DNA from: JBBITW01 sp037440525
GTDB lineage: Bacteria; Desulfobacterota; BSN033; UBA1163
Length of the DNA stretch: 15,545 nucleotides
Direction: 5' to 3'
Assembly (NCBI GenBank): GCA_037440525.1
Contig: JBBITW010000080.1
Span: 1 to 15,545, forward strand
The first letter of the stretch is position 1, and each line of letters begins with the position of its first letter. Both the position numbers and the translations under genes were made by a program. The notes under the pieces were generated by a model. That model ran no database searches. It saw nothing but the letters and a program-made list of their open reading frames with translations, and was not told where the DNA came from. This document shows positions 1 through 6,373 of this stretch, one piece after another.

Positions 1-771
1 ATAAAGGTAATTAAGGAGGAAGGGGTAGCTACTATTTTACTTAATCGGCCGGAAAGGATGAATGCAATTGATCTGGAATCTCTCAGGGAATTATTAAAAG
101 CTACTGAAGATGTGGGGAGTGACGAGAACGTAAAAGTGGTAATTCTCAGTGGTGTTGGCCGTGCATTCTGTGCAGGTGGTGATCTCACATCCGCAATGTA
201 TGACATAACTAACCCCGAGGAGTTGAGAAAAATCATCATAGAATTTGGAAAGGTTCCACTAAACCTCAGGAATATGCCCAAACCTGTTATCTCAGCTGTA
301 AATGGAGTGGCTGTTGGAGTGGGGCTGGGTTTTGCTTTAGCTGCTGATATTATTATTGCCTCTGAAGAGGCAAGATTCGGCCATGCCTATGCAAATATAG
401 GTCTTATGAGTGATGGAGGCTCAATCTACTTCCTGCCTCGATTAATAGGTGTTTCAAAGGCATGTGAGCTAATGTTTACAGGAAAGATTATTGATGCTAA
501 AGAGGCTGAAAGAATAGGCCTTGTAAATCAGGTTGTTCCCGCAGATAGATTGGAGGCCGTTGCCAAGGAACTCGCCCTCAGGTTATCAAGAGGCCCTTCA
601 ATGGCAATTGCAATGCAGAAGATATCTCTATATCAGGGTCTTTTAATGGATTTACCTACGGCGATTGAATGGGAGGCAAGGGCAATGTCCTTATGCATGC
701 TCAGCGAAGATATGAAGGAGGGAATAAAGGCATTCAAAGAGAAGAGAGCCCCACTCTTTAAAGGAAGATAA
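1..771 (+). CDS. Crotonase-family enoyl-CoA hydratase/isomerase, 5' end outside window
   Basis: The reading frame is open from base 1, and residues before the Met at base 58 (VATILLNRPERMNAID) are the conserved crotonase N-terminal strand. The true start is therefore upstream and the Met at 58 is internal. Visible family features are the oxyanion-hole segment FCAGGDL, the second segment NGVAVGVGLGFALAAD, and IGLMSDGGS before FLPRLIG. By alignment from memory, the two catalytic Glu positions of classical enoyl-CoA hydratase (rat Glu144 and Glu164) are Gly and Tyr here. An Asp at bases 412-414 sits where PaaG-type isomerases carry their catalytic Asp. I therefore favour acyl-CoA isomerase activity over hydration (inference). 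It is the first visible gene of an operon with the ferredoxin and AOR; the ferredoxin begins 14 bases after its stop. Family assignment is firm, reaction is not. Confidence 0.93.
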   Translation: MKVIKEEGVATILLNRPERMNAIDLESLRELLKATEDVGSDENVKVVILSGVGRAFCAGGDLTSAMYDITNPEELRKIIIEFGKVPLNLRNMPKPVISAVNGVAVGVGLGFALAADIIIASEEARFGHAYANIGLMSDGGSIYFLPRLIGVSKACELMFTGKIIDAKEAERIGLVNQVVPADRLEAVAKELALRLSRGPSMAIAMQKISLYQGLLMDLPTAIEWEARAMSLCMLSEDMKEGIKAFKEKRAPLFKGR

Positions 772-785
772 AGGGAGAAAAATCT

Positions 786-1031
786 ATGGCAGGGATATCA
801 AAGTTTGAAATAATGGTTGAGCCAGAAAAATGCACGGGCTGTCTGATCTGTGGACTTCGTTGTTCTTTAAGATTTGAAAAGGCATTCAATCCAATGAAGG
901 CTCAGATCATTATCACAACCTATTTCGACAGGGATAATGAAATATTATTTCAAGATCAGTGCGATAATTGCGGTATATGTGCAAGGTATTGTCCCTATGG
1001 TGCATTAACCTTAAAAGAGAAGGAGGCCTGA
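786..1031 (+). CDS. Small 2x[4Fe-4S] ferredoxin, likely AOR partner
   Basis: This 81-residue protein has two complete [4Fe-4S] binding motifs. The first is CX2CX2CX3C at Cys16, 19, 22 and 26; the second is CX2CX2CX3CP at Cys59, 62, 65 and 69. In the first motif the last cysteine is followed by Ser rather than the usual Pro, and the NP at 35-36 lies ten residues on, as in many oxidoreductase-associated electron-transfer subunits. An AAGGGAG ribosome site at 771-777 supports the start. The stop is one base before the ATG of the AOR gene, so the two are almost certainly co-translated, and the protein most likely carries electrons to or from that enzyme in the cytoplasm. There is no signal peptide or membrane segment. 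Confidence 0.93.
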   Translation: MAGISKFEIMVEPEKCTGCLICGLRCSLRFEKAFNPMKAQIIITTYFDRDNEILFQDQCDNCGICARYCPYGALTLKEKEA

Positions 1032-1032
1032 T

Positions 1033-2970
1033 ATGGAGTTAAAGGGTTACGGGGGCTTTATACTTTATGTGGATTTGACGAACAGGGTTTTAAAGAAAAT
1101 TCCTACTGATGAGAATCTCACCCGTGACTTTATAGGAGGCTTCGGTTTCTCTCTGAGATTGGGCTATGATCTTATCAGGTCCAAGATGGATCCTCTATCA
1201 CCAGAGGCTCCAATAGTAATCTCACCTGGATTCCTGAATGGCACATTATGTCCGGGTGCACCAAAGGTTTTTGCTCTATATAAGTGTGCTTCAAGCGGAG
1301 CTATCACCCTCGCATCAGGAGGTGGTTCCTTAGGATCAATGCTTAAATGGGCAGGCTATGATGTAGTGGTGATTTCCGGGAAGGCTATTAAACCTGCCTA
1401 CCTGAGGATTAAAGATGATGAGGTAGAAATCTGCGACGGGGAAGGACTCTGGGGAAAAGGAGCTATTGATACCCATGAGGAATTGAGGAAAATAAATGGG
1501 AAAACCTTCAGTACATTATCCATTGGTCCTGCAGGAGAGAATCTGGTAAAAATAGCAATCCCCCTGATAGATGGCATTTCACATCTTGGAAGGGGACTTG
1601 GAACCATTATGGGTTCTAAAAACCTAAAGGGTATTGTTGTTTCTGGAAGCAAAGGAATAAAGGTGGCTCATATTGATAGAATGATGAAATCAATAAATTC
1701 TCTCGTAGAGAAAGGAATGAAAGACCCGCTCAGGGAAAACTGGGTGAATCTATCCCTTAATTTTGTTCAGGATGCCTGGCTTCGGGCAGGACACAAGATA
1801 TGGAGACATCAATCCGAGACTGTCCCCGCAGATGAGGTTAAACGAATATATGGACCCGAGGAATACCTTAAGGTAAAGGCATACAATATCTCCTGTCCGT
1901 CCTGTTTAACCTGTGATAAGGCGGTGATAAAATTGAAGGACGGAGAATATGCTGGAATCACCCTCCCTCTTTCGAGCCCGGTTTTAGATATGGTAATGCC
2001 TCTGGGAATAATAGACAGGGACAGATCAGTTAGATTGCAATGGATGTTCAATCAGTATGGAATAGATATAATGAATTTTATGGGACTTTTTGACTGGGCT
2101 TTGGAACTATATGAGAGGGGAATTATTACAAAAGATGATACAGACGGTTTGGAGCTTCGTTTTGGTGACTTCAATCTGATATCAGAATTAATTGAAAAGA
2201 CAGTTCGAAGAGAGGGATTCGGAGAAGTATTGGCCCAGGGGATATTAGGAGCTCAGAAGATGATTGGCCGCGGTTCGGAAAGATATTCTTATCACATAAA
2301 GGGATACTTTCCAGACTTTGATGCGAGGGTAAGCTTTGGGGTTGAAACATTCGGCTCTGTAATAAGCCCCCGACCTTCATATGATATGCCAATCTCGGGG
2401 TTAACCGTAGCTAAGGGACGAAAACCTGATTTTATGAAAAAGGTTGCCTCAAAGATGGGATTTCCACCAGATGTGGTGGAGAAGATAATAACTGAGGGTG
2501 GATGGGATCTTGGGAGATTTCAGGCTCACTATGAAGACTGGGGGATGGTGCTAAATTCCTTCGGTGTCTGTTTCAGGATGCAGAATTCGGTTCTCTATAA
2601 TGACCCACCACTTCTTGCTGAACTTTATACTTCAGCAACCGGAAAGGAAATAACGCCCAATGAGATTGTAAAGGCGGGAGAGAGAGTTTATAACCTCTGG
2701 AGGGCAATGAACGTAAGAGAGGGATTCAATCGAAAGGATGATAGGTTTCCTGAGAAATGGTTTGAGCCTTTAAGACATGGTGAAAAGGATCTTCTGCTTC
2801 GGGACTATTTTGATGTTCACGAGCTAAGCCGGGGGGATTTGGAGAGGATGCTTGATTCATTCTACGAAGAAAAGGGATGGGATATAAAGACAGGAATTCC
2901 TACTCCGGAAAAGCTTAAAGAACTTGGGCTCGAATATATTGTAAAAGATCTATATCCTTCGAACCCTTAG
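1033..2970 (+). CDS. Divergent aldehyde ferredoxin oxidoreductase-family protein
   Basis: At 645 residues it is slightly longer than typical tungstopterin AORs (about 605-620). The N-terminal domain has the expected glycine-rich layout: GGFGFSLRLGYDL, SPGFLNGTLCPGAP, then SGGGSLGSMLKWAGYD. The cluster cysteines are Cys288, Cys291 and Cys294 (CPSCLTC) and probably Cys513 in NSFGVC. Classical AORs have CX2CX3C and a DxxGLC motif, so the third cysteine is one residue closer and Asn508 replaces Asp. The segment usually reading GPEYET is SPVLDM, and the conserved RGxxH histidine appears to be Asp within SPRPSYD. The fold and cofactor family (bis-pterin tungsten or molybdenum plus [4Fe-4S]) are well supported, but the substrate is unlikely to be that of textbook aldehyde oxidation. 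An AAGGAGG ribosome site at 1020-1026 fixes the start. The preceding ferredoxin gene is the likely redox partner. No pterin-cofactor genes are in the window. Confidence 0.9.
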   Translation: MELKGYGGFILYVDLTNRVLKKIPTDENLTRDFIGGFGFSLRLGYDLIRSKMDPLSPEAPIVISPGFLNGTLCPGAPKVFALYKCASSGAITLASGGGSLGSMLKWAGYDVVVISGKAIKPAYLRIKDDEVEICDGEGLWGKGAIDTHEELRKINGKTFSTLSIGPAGENLVKIAIPLIDGISHLGRGLGTIMGSKNLKGIVVSGSKGIKVAHIDRMMKSINSLVEKGMKDPLRENWVNLSLNFVQDAWLRAGHKIWRHQSETVPADEVKRIYGPEEYLKVKAYNISCPSCLTCDKAVIKLKDGEYAGITLPLSSPVLDMVMPLGIIDRDRSVRLQWMFNQYGIDIMNFMGLFDWALELYERGIITKDDTDGLELRFGDFNLISELIEKTVRREGFGEVLAQGILGAQKMIGRGSERYSYHIKGYFPDFDARVSFGVETFGSVISPRPSYDMPISGLTVAKGRKPDFMKKVASKMGFPPDVVEKIITEGGWDLGRFQAHYEDWGMVLNSFGVCFRMQNSVLYNDPPLLAELYTSATGKEITPNEIVKAGERVYNLWRAMNVREGFNRKDDRFPEKWFEPLRHGEKDLLLRDYFDVHELSRGDLERMLDSFYEEKGWDIKTGIPTPEKLKELGLEYIVKDLYPSNP

Positions 2971-2984
2971 TTACCTGTTTTAAT

Positions 2985-3073
2985 AGGGTTAACTCAAGAG
3001 CCCCACCTCCCCACTCTATAAGACCATTTTTAAAGACTTTTTCATGCTTTTATTATAACAAATGGTATTGACA
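2985..3073 (+). repeat. Leader-associated degenerate repeat, copy 1 (upstream of vapB)
   Basis: This stretch shares ordered blocks with 3904-3972: AGGG followed by a TTAA-type run, then CCC-Y-ACCTCCCCA (from 3001 here), then a GAC/T-rich stretch, and AAATG followed shortly by ATTGACA, which forms the -35 box. The intervening spacing differs by about 15-20 bases. It starts 15 bases after the AOR stop codon. The similarity was read by eye; whether it is a mobile repeat, a duplicated promoter or chance is open. Confidence 0.45.
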
Positions 3074-3113
3074 TTTGCCATTTGGCATTTTATTATGGCA
3101 ATATAAAAAGGAG
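3068..3113 (+). promoter_or_regulatory. vapBC promoter, operator-like palindrome and ribosome site
   Basis: A perfect TTGACA -35 box (3068-3073) is followed after 17 bases by TATTAT (3091-3096). The spacer contains the palindrome TGCCATTTGGCA (3076-3087). A further half-site, ATGGCAAT, overlaps and follows the -10 box (3095-3102), and another TTGCCA runs into the vapB start codon. AAGGAG at 3108-3113 is the ribosome site, 8 bases before the ATG. The arrangement is what is expected if VapB or the VapBC complex represses its own transcription, as known for this family; the binding itself is inferred. Confidence 0.75.
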
Positions 3114-3121
3114 TTTTTGCC

Positions 3122-3388
3122 ATGGAAACAATATTAGATAAATTTGGCAGGGTTGTGATACCAAAAGAAATTCGTGACCATCTTGGTTTGAAACCCGGAG
3201 AAGTTTTACAAATCGAGAGATTAGAGGGAGAGGTTATGCTAAAACCCTTAAGAGAAGAATCCCTATTGCATACTAAAGATGGGGTGTTGGTTTTTTCAGG
3301 TACCGCAACGGGTAATAATATGATGGAGGCCGTTCGAGCCCATCGAGAGGAACAGCTAAAGAAAAAAGTGCTCCCGAGAAAAAAATGA
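3122..3388 (+). CDS. vapB: VapB-type antitoxin with AbrB/SpoVT DNA-binding domain
   Basis: This 88-residue protein opens with the AbrB/MazE swapped-hairpin domain at residues 2-46 (LDKFGRVVIPKEIRDHLGLKPG, broken here as two strands, then a hydrophobic strand ending MLKPL). The charged C-terminal part would wrap the toxin. It should neutralise the downstream PIN-domain RNase and bind the palindromic half-sites in its promoter. The stop codon overlaps the vapC start by four bases (ATGA), which is typical of translationally coupled toxin-antitoxin pairs. A strong promoter lies directly upstream, so the pair is transcribed independently of the AOR operon. The family is confident; the regulatory role is family knowledge. 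Confidence 0.92.
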   Translation: METILDKFGRVVIPKEIRDHLGLKPGEVLQIERLEGEVMLKPLREESLLHTKDGVLVFSGTATGNNMMEAVRAHREEQLKKKVLPRKK

Positions 3389-3819
3389 AAATACTATTTG
3401 ATACTTCTGTTATGATCGCTGCAATGATTGAGTCTCATCCTATGCATTCTCATGCTTTCCCGTGGCTCAAGCGTGCCAAGTTAAAAGAATTTGAAATTTT
3501 GGTGGCGAGTCATACATTAGCTGAACTTTATGCTGTTTTGACAACATTACCCATAAGTCCTAAAATTACACCCGGGATGGCTCACCAGATGATACACCAT
3601 AACATAGAGACAATTTCAAAGATTGTATCCCTTTCTCCTTCGGATTATATCTCTGTAATTAAAAGGATGGCTGATTTAGGCCTATCAGGGGGCATTATTT
3701 ATGATGCTCTTATTGTGAAAGTAGCTCAGAAATCCAAGGTTGATCACCTTTTAACTTTCAATGAAGATGATTTTAAACGTTTATTGCCCGAAGGGACAAA
3801 CCTTATACTTCTTCCATGA
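3385..3819 (+). CDS. vapC: VapC-type PIN-domain ribonuclease toxin
   Basis: The 144-residue protein is full length for a VapC toxin. The PIN-domain acidic residues that coordinate the metal are visible: Asp6 in the opening strand (ILFDTSVM), Glu47 in HTLAELYA, Asp107 in IIYDALI, and the terminal TFNEDDF segment with Asp128. Members cleave RNA, often tRNA or rRNA, in a Mg2+-dependent manner when free of antitoxin; the target of this one cannot be inferred. It is translationally coupled to vapB. An AT-rich terminator-like hairpin follows at 3834. The pair looks intact and is probably a separate cargo module between the AOR operon and the DUF2284 gene. Confidence 0.92.
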   Translation: MKILFDTSVMIAAMIESHPMHSHAFPWLKRAKLKEFEILVASHTLAELYAVLTTLPISPKITPGMAHQMIHHNIETISKIVSLSPSDYISVIKRMADLGLSGGIIYDALIVKVAQKSKVDHLLTFNEDDFKRLLPEGTNLILLP

Positions 3820-3833
3820 TCAATACCCAAAGC

Positions 3834-3861
3834 AATTAAAGTCTCATCCTTTAATTCTTTT
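3834..3861 (+). terminator. Possible rho-independent terminator after vapC
   Basis: AATTAAAG (3834-3841) and CTTTAATT (3849-3856) form a perfect 8-base inverted repeat with a 7-base loop, followed by CTTTT. The stem is AT-rich and so weak, but its place 15 bases after the vapC stop fits transcription termination of the toxin-antitoxin operon. Confidence 0.45.
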
Positions 3862-3903
3862 AAACAATTATTAGCCATTTAACTTCTCAATGCTTGCATT
3901 CGA

Positions 3904-3972
3904 AGGGCTTAAAACCCTACCTCCCCAGTCATTTCAGGACTTTTCCAGAGCTTTCAAATTAAATGATTGACA
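3904..3972 (+). repeat. Leader-associated degenerate repeat, copy 2 (upstream of DUF2284 gene)
   Basis: Counterpart of 2985-3073. It has AGGG-CTTAA, then CCCTACCTCCCCA (from 3915), then a GAC/T-rich stretch, and AAATGATTGACA ending at the -35 box. Both copies place the CCTCCCC block roughly 120-130 bases upstream of a start codon. The downstream -10 regions of the two copies are not similar. Confidence 0.45.
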
Positions 3973-3995
3973 AATCATTAAAATACCTTTAAATT
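3962..3995 (+). promoter_or_regulatory. Probable promoter of the DUF2284 gene with palindrome over the -35 box
   Basis: TTGACA at 3967-3972 is followed after 17 bases by TAAATT (3990-3995), a four-of-six match to a -10 box. The -35 lies inside the perfect inverted repeat AATGATT-GACA-AATCATT (3962-3979; 7-base arms, 4-base centre), a plausible site for a dimeric regulator. The spacing of the TGAT/ATCA halves (six bases) does not match the four-base FNR consensus, so I do not name a regulator. Confidence 0.5.
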
Positions 3996-4043
3996 ATCCA
4001 CCAGGTTTAATCAATACCGAGAATCCATTTGAGGGGGAAAACG

Positions 4044-4577
4044 ATGAAGACTTTTGATCTATATTGTCAAAAGGCCATAGAGTTGGGGATGAGTGATGCA
4101 AAAGTTATTGATCCCCGTTCCATTGCCACTGGAGAATGGGTAAGAATGAAATGCCAGTTTGGATGTCCTGATTATGGGATGAGACTTTGTTGTCCTCCAT
4201 ATGCCCCGACTCCAGAGCAGACCCGAAAGGTGATTGATTCCTATGAAAAGGCCATTTTACTTCATCTCCGCTACCAGAAGGCAAGAGACAAGGAGAGATT
4301 AAAGGGTTTTAATTTCAATCAAGTCGTTGTCAGCCTTGAAATTGAGATTTTTCTTGATGGCTACTATAAGGCCTGGAGTATGGGTGCTGGTCCCTGCAGG
4401 CTCTGTAAGGAATGCGACACGAGCTCTCTTTGTAAACATGGAGATGAGGCACGCCCCTCTATGGAGGCATGTGGCGTAGATGTCTATAAAACAGCAAGGG
4501 ATAATGGATTTCCCATTGAAGTGGTTAGAACGCATGAGGAAGAAAGAAATTTCTATGGTGTGATTCTTGTAGAATAA
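4044..4577 (+). CDS. DUF2284 cysteine-rich metal-binding protein
   Basis: This 177-residue protein has the DUF2284 (COG5423, predicted metal-binding) signature. An N-terminal cluster CX3CX7CC (Cys37, 41, 49, 50) is followed by PPYAPTPEQ. A C-terminal cluster has Cys118, 121, 124, 130 and 143 around CRLCKEC and PSMEACGVDV. The cysteines suggest Fe-S or zinc binding; the family has no settled function, so I propose none beyond possible redox or metal handling. I chose the ATG at 4044 because GAGGGGG at 4031-4037 gives a good ribosome site; a TTG at 4029 would overlap that site. The gene has its own probable promoter and converges on the CoA ligase gene with only 12 bases between the stops. No obvious terminator separates them. 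Confidence 0.88.
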   Translation: MKTFDLYCQKAIELGMSDAKVIDPRSIATGEWVRMKCQFGCPDYGMRLCCPPYAPTPEQTRKVIDSYEKAILLHLRYQKARDKERLKGFNFNQVVVSLEIEIFLDGYYKAWSMGAGPCRLCKECDTSSLCKHGDEARPSMEACGVDVYKTARDNGFPIEVVRTHEEERNFYGVILVE

Positions 4578-4589
4578 ATATTTTTGAGT

Positions 4590-6221
4590 TTAAAATTCGG
4601 CCTTCGTTAATGATTCCTTAAGCAGGAATTTCTGGATCTTACCTGTCCCGCTCATGGGCCATTCATTAACGAAGATAGCCTTTCTCGGAACTTTGAAACT
4701 TGCCAATCCACTTCTGCAGTATTTTATTATCTCATCTTCTGTGGCCTTGGCACCTTTCTTGAGCTCGATAAAGGCTACACAAACTTCACCAAGGCGGATA
4801 TCCGGAGCACCCACTACCACTGCCTGTTTCACCTTTTCATGTTGAAGTAGAAATGCCTCAACATCAGGGGCTGCCACATTTTCACCACCAACTCTTATCA
4901 TATCCTTAATGCGACCTACGATTCGGAGATATCCATCATGATCCATCACTCCAAGATCACCGGTTCGAAACCAACCATCCTCATCCAATACCTCTGAAGT
5001 TCTTTCAGGATCATCATAATAACCTTTCATCACACACCAGCCTCGAAAACAGATCTCTCCTGTCTCACCTGTTTTCATAAACCGATTAGAATCAGGATCT
5101 CGAATTCCAACCTCCATCCCTGGCATACAACGACCAACCGTATTGAGGCACTTCTCAATGGAATCATCAAAATGGCAACATGTTCCTCCAATGTGGGTCT
5201 CTGTAAGCCCATAAGGGCTGATCAGGACCTTTATCCCCATCTCGTCATAGACCCGCTGCCTCACATCTGGCGGAGCAAATATATTTCCTTTCTTCAGAAA
5301 GAGCCTTCTTTTTTTCAGGTCAGGGTGGTTTAGATATTCAATATAGTGAGGTTGGTGTCCGATGATTACAGTGCATTTCTGTTCTTCCATAATACGAAGT
5401 GCCTCCCCCGGATCAAAATAGCTCTGAACAATAATGCTACAGCCACTCACCACAGGACTAAGCATTATTTGTATTGAGCCACCTACATGAAAGAAAGGCT
5501 GGGCGCTGAAGAAACGATCCCGTTCTGAAACCCCAAGGCAGTGATTATTGTAGTAAGCCCCGCGTAACATTGCAAGCTGATATAACATCGCTCCTTTAGG
5601 TAGACCAGTTGTCCCTGAGGTAAATTGTAGAAGAGCTATATCTTCTTCCTTTACCTGAGCCTCAGCCCTGCTGAGGGCTTCCATAGGCACTCTGCTTCCT
5701 TCCTCAAGAAACTCCTCAAAAGAATAACAACCAGGAAATCGCCTATCCGAAATTATAATCACATCACTCAAATTTGGAAGCCTTTTAGAGGGAAATTGGT
5801 ATTGTTCTGTCTTCCCTGTCTCAAAAGATAGTTCTTTCAGGATATTCAAATAATTTTTTCCTCTTTCCTCTTCATCTCTAATGAAGAGTACTCGTGCCCT
5901 GGATTTGTTCAATACATATTCCACCTCAGAAGTTTTATATCGGGTATTGACTGGCACCATTATAGCACCGATCCTTGCTACACCATAGTAGATATAGGCC
6001 CACTCTGCAAAACCTGCCATCCAGATGGCAATCATATCACCTTTCCCAACTCCCATATTCAGGAGGCCCCTTGCAACAAGCCCTGATTTCTCATAGAGCT
6101 GTTCGTAGGTAACTACACCATTTTCAAAAACCATAGCCTCTCTTGAACCATAATGTTTTACAGCTTCCCAAAGTGCTAAACCAATCGTCTTTCCTGTCCA
6201 TAGGTCTTTCCAGGTAAACAT
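4590..6221 (-). CDS. AMP-forming acyl-CoA synthetase/ligase (ligase A)
   Basis: This 543-residue member of the ANL superfamily should activate a carboxylic acid to its CoA thioester through an acyl-adenylate. The P-loop is TSGTTGLPKG at residues 201-210. The A5 motif YGLTET follows, then TGDLGVMDHDGY and GRIKDMIRVGGENV (A7/A8 hinge). The A10 lysine is Lys528 in SGTGKIQK. All core motifs are present, so the enzyme should be active; the acid is not determinable from sequence by eye. A GGAGG ribosome site 8 bases upstream supports the start. It is the last gene of the minus-strand transporter cluster, separated from livF by a short decayed coding fragment, so uptake and activation of the same substrate are likely linked. 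Confidence 0.93.
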   Translation of the reverse strand: MFTWKDLWTGKTIGLALWEAVKHYGSREAMVFENGVVTYEQLYEKSGLVARGLLNMGVGKGDMIAIWMAGFAEWAYIYYGVARIGAIMVPVNTRYKTSEVEYVLNKSRARVLFIRDEEERGKNYLNILKELSFETGKTEQYQFPSKRLPNLSDVIIISDRRFPGCYSFEEFLEEGSRVPMEALSRAEAQVKEEDIALLQFTSGTTGLPKGAMLYQLAMLRGAYYNNHCLGVSERDRFFSAQPFFHVGGSIQIMLSPVVSGCSIIVQSYFDPGEALRIMEEQKCTVIIGHQPHYIEYLNHPDLKKRRLFLKKGNIFAPPDVRQRVYDEMGIKVLISPYGLTETHIGGTCCHFDDSIEKCLNTVGRCMPGMEVGIRDPDSNRFMKTGETGEICFRGWCVMKGYYDDPERTSEVLDEDGWFRTGDLGVMDHDGYLRIVGRIKDMIRVGGENVAAPDVEAFLLQHEKVKQAVVVGAPDIRLGEVCVAFIELKKGAKATEDEIIKYCRSGLASFKVPRKAIFVNEWPMSGTGKIQKFLLKESLTKAEF

Positions 6222-6224
6222 TAT

Positions 6225-6373
6225 TCATTCCTCCAATTGAAAGAGCCTCTTTGCATTATTCCACAAGATGTTTTGTTTATTTTCGTCTGTCATCACCATG
6301 TTAGAGTATCGTTTAGCAATTCCTATCATATATCTCTCTGAGTCAAGCTCAGAAAGGGATCGAATGTTCAGAT
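6225..6373 (-). pseudogene. Possible C-terminal remnant of an amidohydrolase-family gene
   Basis: On the minus strand the frame ending in TGA at 6227-6225 is open for about 60 codons, reaching into the 3' end of livF. Its last residues read NILWNNAKRLFQLEE. This closely resembles the conserved end of metal-dependent amidohydrolase_2 proteins (typically I-L-x-x-N-A-x-R-L-F-x-L). The preceding segment (SELDSERYMIGIAKRYS) fits the last helix. No suitable start, metal-binding HxH or barrel sequence is present, so only about 50 residues of a former gene would remain. The stop lies 3 bases before the ligase A start, the spacing of a true operon neighbour. Recognition is by eye from a short motif; chance coding remains possible. 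Confidence 0.45.

Noticed and set aside
2962..2990. Terminator after the AOR gene (AACCCT ... AGGGTT)
   Set aside because: Arms of only 6 bases, a 17-base loop, overlap with the stop codon and no following T-run.
3962..3979. FNR or CRP binding site
   Set aside because: The TGAT and ATCA halves are six bases apart rather than the four of FNR, and the CRP core does not match.
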